A stretch of 64,000 nt of DNA from Vibrio profundi (GTDB taxonomy: Bacteria; Pseudomonadota; Gammaproteobacteria; Enterobacterales; Vibrionaceae), in assembly GCF_005281835.1 (NCBI RefSeq), contig NZ_RZIS01000005.1, positions 1 through 64,000 on the forward strand. The letters run 5' to 3'. Made by a program: the position numbers and the translations under genes. Position 1 is the stretch's first letter. Every line of letters starts with the position of its first letter. Of the stretch, positions 18,225-27,183 are shown piece after piece. Below the pieces are notes generated by a model. It made no database searches and was not told the origin of the DNA. It saw only the letters and a program-made list of their open reading frames with translations.

Positions 18225-19208
18225 TCAATCAGGGGCCGAATTATATGTCTCAGGGAATACGACTTCGCGTCTTTCACCACAAGAACACGAAATAGTGTAA
18301 GTATTTTTATTCTTACTAACTTTGGTGGACTTAGATTGACATGTCTGGCAGCTAATACGCATAGAAGTATTGATCTTACAATCTGGGCAGTAGACGTAAT
18401 ATCCATATTTCCCAGATCTAGGTATGGTTTCAGCTCTTAGGCATTTCTTACAATTAAAGCCATACCTAGTTTTGTGCTCTTTACTTTCTTGAATTTCGGA
18501 TACTGTAACCGGAGAGTTGGCTTGCTCTGGATTACTAAGCGTAGAGTCAAGCTCATTGGAAGTAGATGATTGAGTCGGTAAGTGCTGTTCGTTTAAAAAG
18601 TGAACTAGTCGATACAACTCATCACGATTAAATGTAGGGTTCGTATTTAAAATAGAACCTACGCGGTGCTGCTTGATTAGATTTTTAACGCTGCTTCCAA
18701 CAGATTCCGCTTTAATAAGCTTTTTCGAGATGCTTTTAGGGATGAAATTTCGGTCAATTAACGCATCATTTGAAGTAGCACACAGTTGATCCCAACAACG
18801 CCCACCAAAGTACGCCTGTACAAATGCAATGCGGTCCAGTAATGACTTAGCATTGTCATTAAGTAGTCCTTTTAGAAGCTTCGTTTGTAATTTAGCTTGC
18901 TCGATGGGAGAGGGCATTCCTGTCCAATTTCCTCTGACGGTTCTGCTCCACTCTAGTTGACTATTTACTTTGACCTCGCCGCGAATTGACTTAGATTCTA
19001 TGATGATAAACCCTTTGTTATACACGATTAAGTGATCGATCTGAGCTATCTCATTTTTGAAGTGTATACGTAGATCATTGATAATGAATACGTCACTCGC
19101 ATCTCCAAACTCTCTACGTAAATAAAAGGCAACGTCTTGCTCTACTTTTACCCCAGTTCTTTGTTGAAGGCTGCTGTAAACTTTTGAATCTCTATCTTTG
19201 GTAATCAT
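18225..19208 (-). CDS. NERD-domain protein with C-terminal zinc ribbons
   Basis: A 327-residue protein. Residues about 20-140 form a nuclease-related (NERD) domain: GVKVEQDVAFYLRREFGD, FKNEIAQIDHLIVYNKGFII and IESKSIRGEV, giving the E...D...E-x-K pattern of PD-(D/E)XK enzymes. The C-terminal third has paired cysteines (CKKC, CPDC, CQTC, CSCG) that should form zinc ribbons for nucleic-acid binding. Cellular role unknown; NERD proteins often sit on islands and plasmids and some are thought to act in DNA processing or defence. It reads opposite to the rest of the island. Confidence 0.8.
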   Translation of the reverse strand: MITKDRDSKVYSSLQQRTGVKVEQDVAFYLRREFGDASDVFIINDLRIHFKNEIAQIDHLIVYNKGFIIIESKSIRGEVKVNSQLEWSRTVRGNWTGMPSPIEQAKLQTKLLKGLLNDNAKSLLDRIAFVQAYFGGRCWDQLCATSNDALIDRNFIPKSISKKLIKAESVGSSVKNLIKQHRVGSILNTNPTFNRDELYRLVHFLNEQHLPTQSSTSNELDSTLSNPEQANSPVTVSEIQESKEHKTRYGFNCKKCLRAETIPRSGKYGYYVYCPDCKINTSMRISCQTCQSKSTKVSKNKNTYTISCSCGERREVVFPETYNSAPD

Positions 19209-19451
19209 TTTTCTTCCTGCCTCTGCTATGAAATTAGTTTACCATTCACTCTGTATTATATTGATAGTGTGTATGTTTTTGAGAGCTCTGTTCTTTCTCA
19301 AATCAATCGCTAGGTAGAAATTGTGAATTGTCTCTTCTAGTGAATTCTATTAGGAAGCCACTCCTACCTGTATAGCCGCTCTATCGTATGGGCCATTGTT
19401 CTGTCCATGATTTCCTAAGAACGTAGAAAGGTCTGTGTCATTTGAATTCAA

Positions 19452-19490
19452 GTCGATATAACAATTCGGAGTTCGAATTGTTATATCGAC
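19452..19490. repeat. Perfect 17-bp inverted repeat
   Basis: GTCGATATAACAATTCG, loop GAGTT, CGAATTGTTATATCGAC. No T-run follows. It lies about 40 bases before a short ORF with a good ribosome binding site, inside the decayed mobile part of the island. Could be a regulator site, a hairpin origin or a recombination site. Apart from this and the small ORF, 19209-19983 shows nothing else I can support. Confidence 0.7.
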
Positions 19491-19532
19491 CCTCGCTTAC
19501 TCTAGTCCTGTCACTCCAATAAGGAGCTACGA

Positions 19533-19616
19533 ATGAAAAACGAGAATTGGAAAAGAATGACGGCGAGAATCTATGGCGCTGAGAGCGCCCCGAAAGTTGC
19601 GAGCAGATTAAGTTGA
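19533..19616 (+). CDS. Possible 27-residue peptide
   Basis: ATG 19533 follows AAGGAG at ideal spacing and encodes MKNENWKRMTARIYGAESAP plus KVASRLS. It may be the surviving start of a longer gene. No family recognised, and translation is supported only by the ribosome binding site. Confidence 0.35.
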   Translation: MKNENWKRMTARIYGAESAPKVASRLS

Positions 19617-19983
19617 GACAATAATAAAAGAGAACTAAAAAGCAGCCGTTGCTGCAAAGACTACTAGATGAAGAAAAACCTTTGATTACCAGCGTATTCT
19701 TATCTCAAACGCCTTACGGGCTTCTGGGAATTAGCAATTGCACATGGCTTACAGTCATTCAATTGTTCGGAATTTCTGAACCGCGCAGTAGTCTCGCTTC
19801 ATTACCTATTCACTTGATTTAAGTGACAGGCGTTCATTCGAAATGAACGGAAGCAATAACACTAATCTAAACTCGCATTGATACGATTACAGCACCCATG
19901 AAATAAGAACCTTGAATGACTTAGATATGAGCCGACAAGATTGGCTCTTCTATTTTTCAGAACTAACATTTTAAGGTAGCAAT

Positions 19984-20679
19984 ATGGCAACGAACTTTTA
20001 TTATCAAATCACACGTGTACTGCATCGCAACCCTGATGGATCTAAAGCAAGTCAAGCAGAGCGAAAAAAATACTCAAACTAGCCGATAAACAGTTAAGAG
20101 GGCTTAACGTTAAAAAGCTTGAGCTAAGGAGTTTGGGGCCAAAACACATAACATTGGCAATCTCAAGGCTTGGCTGCAGGCGCCATCAAGACTCATATGA
20201 CTCATCTCCGTTGGCTCTCTGAAAAAATAGGCAAGCCAGGTCTAGTCCCTAAAAGTAACCCTTCCTTTGGGATATAAAACATTAGATATGTAACCAACCA
20301 GAACAAAGCCAGATTCCGATCAAACTCAAAATTGGCCGCACTTAATGATAAGTACCTTGATGCGAATTAATCGATGAAGTGAAAAAGTGGGTAGGGGATG
20401 GCTCACTGATCCCAGATAACGCTATGTACGTTACCCAAATGAAAAGGCATGAAAGAGAGTGTATTAAGATGGGTTTAGACCGAGCGAATGGCTTAAGGCA
20501 TTCGCATCAGCGATACCTTGAATTGACGGCTTTTAACGCTTCTGCTGCGGACTGGCCGTCCACAAGAGGTCTAACGGGGGAAAGTAAGCTGTTCGATTAT
20601 GAATGAAGCGAGGGTGATCATTAGCGAAGAGCTAAGGCATGGACAAGAAGAGGTGCCCGCCGTTTACCTAGGCCGATAA
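19984..20679 (+). pseudogene. Multiply frameshifted tyrosine recombinase (Integrase_1-like)
   Basis: Fragments in several frames assemble into one site-specific recombinase: N-terminal MATNFYYQITRVLHRNPDGS, then LKLADKQLRGLNVKKLELRS and THMTHLRWLSEKIGKPG in the SAM-like DNA-binding part. After further disruptions come GLRHSHQRYLELTAF and AADWPSTRGLT of the catalytic domain, and finally ISEELRHGQEEVPAVYLGR with the HxxR-like (HGQE) and nucleophilic Tyr positions. At least three frame changes and stops make it non-functional. This is a second, independent recombinase relic in the island. Confidence 0.65.
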
Positions 20680-21507
20680 AGCCCTGTAAGTTTAGCTCGG
20701 GTTCCGAGTTAGGAATCGAATATTATCAGAAGTTAGTCCTATGATTTTTACATTAGAACGGGGTTTATTATTACTAAAACGGTACAGAATTACTAGAAAC
20801 TCTTAACTTAGTAATGCCTCAAACCTTCTCAGACCCAAAGAACTGGCCACCCAGTTACTACAGCAGGGCGTTGTTGCCTATATCTGTGGAAACCTTTTTC
20901 ACGTCCCGAGACCTAACCCTTTGTGATGCTTAGAATGGTGGTAATGAAATAAGCATTTTAACCTGTTAAAAATATGATTACTTTATATATTGAGCTGGTT
21001 TGAATCTATTTAGTAGTTATGTAGTCTGCATATATGCGCATCAACAATTATTTTATTAATAATGAATAAAGTTTTTAGGAAAAAATGGAGATGAATTAAT
21101 GATAATTTTGAAATTTAATAATTGTCCATTTGTGTCGTAAATAAATTGTAATTTATAAAAATAACAATTAAAAAATCATGATCTTTCTCTAGGTAATTTT
21201 ATATCTACCCATAAAATTTAAGTTTTTATTCGCTATTAATTACTATGAATGCATAATCATCACGCATCAGGCAAGGGAGAACTCGATAAAGAGAATGTTC
21301 AACAATTATTTAATATTAACCATCAGTTGTTTTTATTGAATCAATATAGGTGTTTTCATTCTTTTTCGATGACTCAATAATGCTGCTTTCTAATAGTTCA
21401 TAGTGCGATTGAATAGGGATAGCTAAAAAGTGACGTCGAGTTGAAGATTAACGCTATCCATGCAAATTATCATTCGTTTTATTAGCGAAATTTATAAGGG
21501 AATAAAG
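20680..21507. other. AT-rich region upstream of the biosynthetic cluster
   Basis: About 830 bases without a credible gene. From 20940 the sequence is very AT-rich (runs such as TTATTTTATTAATAATG), as is typical of H-NS-bound horizontally acquired DNA. It must hold the promoter of the cluster, but I cannot place a -35/-10 pair with confidence. Confidence 0.5.
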
Positions 21508-22095
21508 ATGGTTCTTGTAGTTAACAAAGAAAAACTTACTGAAATAAAACAAGCAGAGGTTGATGGTAAAATTCATGATATTGGTTCATTTATGCCATTT
21601 AATTCCTCAGACCTGCTCAAAGAAAAAATAGGAAAACAAAGTCCTATATCTTTTGCGTTTACTAAGCTCACAGGTAGTAACACTCACAATATTCACTCTC
21701 ATTCAACAGACTCGATGGTAATAGTGACAAAGGGTAGTGCGAAGTTAATTGGTGATAAAGAAAAGAACGTCTGTGAAGGAGATGTAATTTTTATCCCTGA
21801 AGGCTGCAAGCACGGGTTTTCATGTGAGGCTGGGGAAGAAATTGAATGTATATCAATTCAGTTCGAAAGTGAATCGCTGTTTTCCGAAAAAAATGACATA
21901 AACTTCTTGAGTAACCAACTCTATCGCCCTGTAAACTCATTGTATGAGACGAATGAACAGTTAGCCCAAGACGCAGAAAATAGCAAAGTTTTCACAATGT
22001 TTAAAAGCGGACTGATGAAAGACAAAAAAACTTATCTGTATTTAAAAAATACCTTCACCAGTGGTCCTCTGCGTTTCAAACTATTATGTTTATGA
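21508..22095 (+). CDS. Cupin protein, N-terminal part of a split cupin/diiron enzyme
   Basis: Starts ATG 21508 after AAGGGA. Residues about 45-125 form one cupin: HNIHSHSTDSMVIVTKG supplies His 63 and His 65, and GDVIFIPEGCKHGF supplies His 102, the usual 3-His metal site. From residue 155 the frame enters the first helix of a heme-oxygenase-like domain (KVFTMFKSGLMKDKKTYLYL) but then runs into a stop after GPLRFKLLCL. One base back, the frame reads KKYLHQWSSAFQTIMF and continues into the next gene. The break lies at TTTAAAAAA (22041-22049), with T TTA AAA in the correct phase for -1 slippage. Either a mutation or recoding; see findings. Confidence 0.8.
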   Translation: MVLVVNKEKLTEIKQAEVDGKIHDIGSFMPFNSSDLLKEKIGKQSPISFAFTKLTGSNTHNIHSHSTDSMVIVTKGSAKLIGDKEKNVCEGDVIFIPEGCKHGFSCEAGEEIECISIQFESESLFSEKNDINFLSNQLYRPVNSLYETNEQLAQDAENSKVFTMFKSGLMKDKKTYLYLKNTFTSGPLRFKLLCL

Positions 22096-22553
22096 GGCAG
22101 GCAACAACACAAAATAAAGAGTATAAAAATATATTTTTAGAACATTTTGAAGACGAGCTAGGTCATGACAAAATGTTAGAATCTGATGAGGTTGTTTGGG
22201 ATCCACAGGTAGCTTCGTATAGCAGTTGGTTTATTCAACAAATGGTACAGGCAGACAACATAGAAAAGTTAGTGATAGTGCATTTAGTTTTGGAAAAATG
22301 TGCAGACATTTTCCACATAATGGCCATGAATCACTCCAGTAATGAAGACCAATATATTGGAGCGCACGCTGAACTAGATCATGATCATGCCGATTTAGGT
22401 AGTGAGTTGCTGGAAAACATAGATAATGCCACATGCCAAAATCTAGTATCTTTATCAAACCAAGCATGGGATATCATGACTCTACTACTCGATCGAATTA
22501 CTGATCTAACCTTGAAAGAGATTGAGTCCAGAAAAGAATTAGAAGCAGTATAA
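22047..22553 (+). CDS. Heme-oxygenase-like diiron oxidase domain (C-terminal part)
   Basis: Continuation of the upstream cupin gene in the -1 frame; the first internal ATG is 22086. The four-helix HO-like (HDO) fold is marked by metal-ligand motifs EHFEDELGHDKML (E, H, D/E, H) and, after helix CADIFHIMAMNH, AHAELDHDHADLG. Such non-heme diiron oxidases (UndA, BesC, SznF, RohS types) catalyse N-oxygenation, C-C cleavage or desaturation. Without the frameshift upstream, helix 1 would be missing, so an active enzyme needs the fused reading. A ferredoxin in the same cluster could supply electrons. Confidence 0.75.
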   Translation, partial: KYLHQWSSAFQTIMFMRQATTQNKEYKNIFLEHFEDELGHDKMLESDEVVWDPQVASYSSWFIQQMVQADNIEKLVIVHLVLEKCADIFHIMAMNHSSNEDQYIGAHAELDHDHADLGSELLENIDNATCQNLVSLSNQAWDIMTLLLDRITDLTLKEIESRKELEAV

Positions 22554-22627
22554 ACCAGAAATTTATATCTACTAAATTAATCATATAGAAAGTAAAAATT
22601 ACCTCCTATTTAGGCATTAGACTAATT

Positions 22628-23662
22628 ATGTTAGAGATAATAAATGGTATACCTGAACCATTCGCTTTTTACCCACATTGTCAGTATTCTCTCGTGGAAG
22701 CAATTGGTAAATATAAAGGCTACTTTAAAGATATTGATAGGAGTTATTTTAATCATACCATTGAATACCAAAATAATAACAATGGTGTGATTAAATATTC
22801 TGGAGTTCAATTAGATGTAAATCTTTATAGGAAGTTTGATGGACTGACAGATTTTATTGAAAATTCTGATAAAGGTAAAATAGCGAGTGAAATTTGTTAC
22901 TTCTATGGAATTGGAATCAAGTGTTTAGAATTTAGAGATTTCACTTCTTATAAATCATATGTTGAAGAACAGTTGTCTAAGGGTGAACCTGTTCTTACAG
23001 AGTCTAGTTTAGGTTATATCAATACTAGAAGACATTATAAGAAGGTTTTTGGTCGGCATTTTACTATTATTAATGGTAAATCAAAAGAAGGTTATAGTTG
23101 TATTGAGCAAAGTCTTAAACCAAAGTATGTTTTGTCTATTTCGGATTTCAAAGAGTGTTTTGAATATTTGCTTGGTCAATACGGTGTTGTCAGAATCGTT
23201 TATATGGAAAAAAATGGTTTGCCAGCCAAGTTTGATATAGAAAGAGTCGTCAACAAACTTAACCGGTCATTGGCAAATCTAACTACAAATTCTGATCACC
23301 TGGGTCTTCGCGGCTTAAAATGTTTTGTAGACCAATTTGAGAACTTCTATAAGGATGGTAATTCTGTCTTTATACCTGGCAGCTGGGTTTTTTCTCATGA
23401 ACGTATAGCTTCAATTAATTGGCTTGAAAAAGTCAAAGAAGACCTCTTCTTAGGTCAGAGAGTAAATGAAATTGATGAATATATAGAAACTCTCAATATT
23501 CTACATAATCGATGGTTCCAATTGGATATTAGATGTGAAATGAGCTTAGCTCTCGGAACTGGTAGGCTTAACGAGACGATCAATACACTTTTGAAAGAAA
23601 TCTATGACTACGAAGAAAAAAGCACTGAGAAACTTCAGAATATCATAGAAAGAATAGGTTAA
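22628..23662 (+). CDS. BtrH-like acyltransferase (papain-like fold)
   Basis: A 344-residue protein resembling the BtrH_N family, best known from butirosin synthesis, where BtrH moves an acyl group from a carrier protein to an aminoglycoside amine. Family landmarks: early Cys in PFAFYPHCQYSLVEAIG (Cys 18), a SKGEPVLTESSLGY strand followed by VFGRHFTIINGKSKEGYSCI (His 144), the expected Cys-His pair. The C-terminal half is helical. With an ACP and ligase in the same operon, ACP-to-amine transfer is a reasonable role; the acceptor is unknown. Assignment by motif, not by search. Confidence 0.65.
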   Translation: MLEIINGIPEPFAFYPHCQYSLVEAIGKYKGYFKDIDRSYFNHTIEYQNNNNGVIKYSGVQLDVNLYRKFDGLTDFIENSDKGKIASEICYFYGIGIKCLEFRDFTSYKSYVEEQLSKGEPVLTESSLGYINTRRHYKKVFGRHFTIINGKSKEGYSCIEQSLKPKYVLSISDFKECFEYLLGQYGVVRIVYMEKNGLPAKFDIERVVNKLNRSLANLTTNSDHLGLRGLKCFVDQFENFYKDGNSVFIPGSWVFSHERIASINWLEKVKEDLFLGQRVNEIDEYIETLNILHNRWFQLDIRCEMSLALGTGRLNETINTLLKEIYDYEEKSTEKLQNIIERIG

Positions 23663-23675
23663 AAGGTTAGCTAAA

Positions 23676-25028
23676 ATGAAATCTATTAATTTGACATTTA
23701 TTCGTTCTGTATCAGTGATTCTTATACCAATATTTCTTCAGGGAATGGTGACAGTACTGCTGAGCTTTGTCGACGTATTTATGTTAGCAAAGCTAGGAGA
23801 AGCATCGTTAGCAGCTGCGTCCATTAACTTCCAGGTTTTCTTTGTCTACCTAATGGTGGTGTTCAGCGTATCGTCAGGTGTAGCAGTATTTGTAGCACAA
23901 TCACATGGTGCGAAAGAACCAAACAAAATACACAGCTATCATGCACTTGGGTTACAGCTTGGATTCTTAATTTCAGTGATATTTATCGTTGTATTGAGTT
24001 CAATGCCAGAAAAAATTCTAGGTTTATATACAGATGATGCGCAGGTATTGGCTAAAGCACTGGAGTTTTTACAGGTAACATTGCCTATTTATGCGTTCTA
24101 CTTTATCACTAATGTATACTTCCAAGTATTACGAAGTGTAACTAAGGTTAAACTTCCGCTTGTGGCATCTGTATTAGCATTGTCGCTTAATACCGTCCTT
24201 AACTATGGCATGATCTTCGGTAAACTGGGTTTTGAAGAATATGGTTTTATCGGGGCTGCATATGCAACGCTTATCTCACGAACGTTAGAGTTGTTAATCA
24301 CAATAATACTGACTTATAAAGAGCGGAATCAAGCGGCATTGCCGATGAAAAAGCTTTTTGTTCTTAACGAGTCAATTTATCTAGTTCCAAAATTTATATC
24401 GGTATCGCGCCACATTCTTTCAAGCACTATTTTATGGGTGTTGGGTACGAATGTATATATGATCATGTATGCTCAAAAAGGAGTAGAATCATTTGCAGCC
24501 CTCAATATTGCATTGTCCTTTGAAAAGGTAGGCTTAGTGCTTATTTCATCCCTCGGACAGACGGCTGGAATAATTATAGGTAAAATGCTTGGAGAAAATG
24601 AATTTGCTAAAGCGAAAGATGTGTCTAAGATTTTTCTTATTACATCCATAGTATTTTCGTTAATCATTAGTCTTTTCATTATTGTTTCTGGTTCGATATT
24701 CGTTTCTCACTATGGATTTGAGCAAAGTACTATGGAATTTGTTCAAAGTATTCTTATAAGTATATGTATCATTATGCTTTTTAAGTCAATAAATATTGTT
24801 ACGAATATGGGAGTACTAAGAAGCGGTGGAGATACTAAATTTATTATGTACTCAGATTTCTTTGGTGTGTGGTTGATAGGGGTACCAATCGCGATATTCC
24901 TTGTAAAATACACCACTTTATCACTCCCTATCATCATCATTATTGTTGGTTTGGAAGAATTAGTGAAAAACATCCTCTGTCTATCACGAATGAGAACCGA
25001 TAAATGGTTAGTGAATGTTGTTAAATAA
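23676..25028 (+). CDS. MATE family efflux transporter
   Basis: A 450-residue inner-membrane antiporter with 12 hydrophobic helices in two homologous halves. The N-terminal half has LLSFVDVFMLAKLGEASLAAASIN and the matching loop in the second half GTNVYMIMYAQKGVESFAALNI, both MatE signatures given here in part. Directly after the acyltransferase gene and before the GNAT gene, co-directional. In this setting it is the probable exporter and self-resistance pump for the cluster product. It is distinct in sequence from the chromosomal MATE gene at 45474-46853. Confidence 0.9.
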   Translation: MKSINLTFIRSVSVILIPIFLQGMVTVLLSFVDVFMLAKLGEASLAAASINFQVFFVYLMVVFSVSSGVAVFVAQSHGAKEPNKIHSYHALGLQLGFLISVIFIVVLSSMPEKILGLYTDDAQVLAKALEFLQVTLPIYAFYFITNVYFQVLRSVTKVKLPLVASVLALSLNTVLNYGMIFGKLGFEEYGFIGAAYATLISRTLELLITIILTYKERNQAALPMKKLFVLNESIYLVPKFISVSRHILSSTILWVLGTNVYMIMYAQKGVESFAALNIALSFEKVGLVLISSLGQTAGIIIGKMLGENEFAKAKDVSKIFLITSIVFSLIISLFIIVSGSIFVSHYGFEQSTMEFVQSILISICIIMLFKSINIVTNMGVLRSGGDTKFIMYSDFFGVWLIGVPIAIFLVKYTTLSLPIIIIIVGLEELVKNILCLSRMRTDKWLVNVVK

Positions 25029-25057
25029 TTTAAGATAGTAGTTCAACGAGTAAGTTT

Positions 25058-25765
25058 ATGAATGTAATTAAAAATAAGTATGGCCAGAATGTAGGTAAGC
25101 AAGTCAATAATCCTCCTATTGTTCTAGGCACTCTAATACAAGATAAGTTTTTCGGTCACTATGTCGAACTTCATAGAATTGAACCTAGCTCAGTAATCGA
25201 TGACCTTTATTTAATTTCTCATGGTCAGGGTGATAAAGAGTCTGTTTGGACTTATATGGGATATGGTCCTTTCGACTCAAAGTCGAGTATGCTTGCCTGG
25301 CTGAATTCCATTGAAGATTCATCCGAATATTATTATTACTCGATAAAAGATATTGAGACTGATAAATATGTTGGCATGATCAGTATTATGAGTATCGATC
25401 TAACCATGGGTAGATTTGAGTTGGGCAACATCTGGTACGGACGAGAGTACCATGGAAGTAACATAAATACCGATGTTATTTTTACTTTACTGGAGCATGG
25501 ATTTAACACGTGCAAAGCTCGCAGAATTGAATGGAAATGCGATAGCTTAAACGATAAGTCAAAAAATGCAGCAGTACGCCTTGGATTCTCACCAGAAGGT
25601 GTTTTTAAGAATCATCTTGTTTACAAAGGTCGTACGAGAGATACAGCATGGTTTTCGATTATTGATGTTGAATGGCCAGTTATTCGCGAAAACTATTTAG
25701 CTTGGTATAAAGGCGGACAATCTTTAAAGGCGTTAAATGCGCAGTTGACCAGGAATAACGATTAA
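25058..25765 (+). CDS. GNAT acetyltransferase, RimJ/RimL type
   Basis: A 235-residue acetyltransferase of the RimJ/RimL-like branch. Visible: VELHRIEPSSVIDDLYL, IKDIETDKYVGMISIMSID, then the acetyl-CoA strand RFELGNIWYGREYHGSNI and the C-terminal ARRIEWKCDSLNDKSKNAAVR followed by LGFSPEGVFKNHLVYKGR. The canonical Q/RxxGxG loop is replaced by REYHGSN, as often seen in this branch. Tailoring of the product or self-protection by N-acetylation are both plausible. The stop is one base before the next start, so the genes are translationally close. Confidence 0.85.
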   Translation: MNVIKNKYGQNVGKQVNNPPIVLGTLIQDKFFGHYVELHRIEPSSVIDDLYLISHGQGDKESVWTYMGYGPFDSKSSMLAWLNSIEDSSEYYYYSIKDIETDKYVGMISIMSIDLTMGRFELGNIWYGREYHGSNINTDVIFTLLEHGFNTCKARRIEWKCDSLNDKSKNAAVRLGFSPEGVFKNHLVYKGRTRDTAWFSIIDVEWPVIRENYLAWYKGGQSLKALNAQLTRNND

Positions 25766-25766
25766 A

Positions 25767-26693
25767 ATGGAAAAGATAATCAATATACACTCTCATATTG
25801 CGTCTTATCGTTCAATTCCAAAACAATTTTATGATGGTTGGGTTCGAACCATTTTAAGTAAAGCTAGGGTCGAGTATTCAGAGTTGGCGGCGAATTCTGT
25901 ACATAATATCTTAAAGGCATCGGTTGATGATGACCCTCTTTGCGACAAACTTGTCGCTGAAATGGACAAATGCAACATATCTAAGACGGTACTATTAACT
26001 GTTGATTGGGGTATGGCAAAGGGTTATGACTTTCCAAACTTAGAAGATACGTATGCGCTACATAGAGATGTGCTAAGTCGACATCCTGATCGTTTTATTG
26101 TTTTTTCGACAATCGATAGGCGCAAAGGTCCCATAGGTTTAGAGTTGTTTGAAAAATCGATTAGAGAATATGGGTTCGGCGGTTTAAAACTTTACCCACC
26201 GTGCGGTTATTCTCCAAGCAGTGATGATTTTTTTGATTATTTTTCGATATGTTCTGATCACAAACTGCCAGTATTAACACATGTTGGTCCCTCGAGTAGT
26301 AATTTACCATTTGAATTTACCGCTCCAGGATACATCGATGGTGCATCACTCAACTTTCCTGATGTGAATTTTATTCTTGGGCATGCTGGATTCACTCAAT
26401 ATCAAGAGGCGGCTCTGATTGCTCAGTTCAGACCTAATGTGTATTTAGATGTTTCCGGATTCCAAGATGCTTACAGCAAAGGCACATTTAGGAAGATTAT
26501 ACATTGGCATAAAGAAAACCAAACATTAGACAAGTTGGTGTTTGGCACTGATTGGCCTATTCACAGAAGACACTCTTCTATGGAGCAAGATGTATCTGCC
26601 TTTAAACAATTGGTGGAGGAAGGTCTTATCACGGAAGATGAGCTTAAGTTAATAATGTATGACAACCCAGCAAAGTTACTCAACGTAAATTGA
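25767..26693 (+). CDS. Amidohydrolase (amidohydrolase_2 family)
   Basis: A 308-residue TIM-barrel metal enzyme. Metal ligands are recognisable: INIHSHIA (His 8, His 10), GGLKLYPPCGY, PVLTHVGPSS (His), NFILGHAGFTQY (His) and LVFGTDWPIH (Asp). Family members act as decarboxylases, lactonases or amide hydrolases (for example ACMSD-like and gamma-resorcylate decarboxylase types). The substrate here is likely a pathway intermediate. Placed between the GNAT and ferredoxin genes, all in one direction with almost no gaps. Confidence 0.85.
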   Translation: MEKIINIHSHIASYRSIPKQFYDGWVRTILSKARVEYSELAANSVHNILKASVDDDPLCDKLVAEMDKCNISKTVLLTVDWGMAKGYDFPNLEDTYALHRDVLSRHPDRFIVFSTIDRRKGPIGLELFEKSIREYGFGGLKLYPPCGYSPSSDDFFDYFSICSDHKLPVLTHVGPSSSNLPFEFTAPGYIDGASLNFPDVNFILGHAGFTQYQEAALIAQFRPNVYLDVSGFQDAYSKGTFRKIIHWHKENQTLDKLVFGTDWPIHRRHSSMEQDVSAFKQLVEEGLITEDELKLIMYDNPAKLLNVN

Positions 26694-26758
26694 GATCAGT
26701 CAACAATTTAATTGACTACCAAACAACTCGAAAATTTAAATAAAAGGAACTTTTGGAT

Positions 26759-27082
26759 ATGGCCTATGTGGTAGGAGAGAATTGTATTAAGTGCAAGTAC
26801 ACAGATTGCGTTGCTGTATGTCCAGCCGATTGCTTTCACGAAGGTTCAAATTTTTTAGTTATCCATCCTGATAATTGTATTGATTGCGCATTGTGTGAAA
26901 CCGAATGTCCAGCTGGAGCTATTTACTCAGAAAACGATTTGCCAAATGAACAAGAAATGTTTAAACAACTTAATTCGGAACTGTCTGACGTATGGCCGGT
27001 TATTACCGAGAGAAAAGACTCATTATCTGATGCAAATGAATGGGATGGTATTTCTAATAAAATACAGTACTTAGAAGTTTAG
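26759..27082 (+). CDS. Ferredoxin, FdxA-like 7Fe type
   Basis: A 107-residue ferredoxin, start ATG 26759 after AAGG. Cysteines follow the seven-iron pattern: [17 protein letters not shown] for the [3Fe-4S]/[4Fe-4S] pair and [16 protein letters not shown] for the second cluster, with the acidic C-terminal tail usual for FdxA. An electron donor for an oxygenase is the obvious role; the heme-oxygenase-like diiron protein of this cluster is the best candidate partner. A dedicated ferredoxin in such a cluster is informative because diiron oxidases of this fold need external electrons. Confidence 0.92.
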   Translation: MAYVVGENCIKCKYTDCVAVCPADCFHEGSNFLVIHPDNCIDCALCETECPAGAIYSENDLPNEQEMFKQLNSELSDVWPVITERKDSLSDANEWDGISNKIQYLEV

Positions 27083-27140
27083 CTTAAGCGAATATTGTTA
27101 TGTATTGTTCTGTCGTTTAACAAACCCCACAGATCAAGTT

Positions 27141-27161
27141 TATATTTTATATTTTATATTT
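27141..27161. repeat. Three tandem copies of the heptamer TATATTT
   Basis: Lies in the 101-base gap between the ferredoxin and ACP genes, 22 bases before the ACP start. This AT-only track could be part of an internal promoter, and a 7-base unit can change spacing by slippage. Confidence 0.5.
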
Positions 27162-27183
27162 TAATTGATTTATAGGTGTAAAA

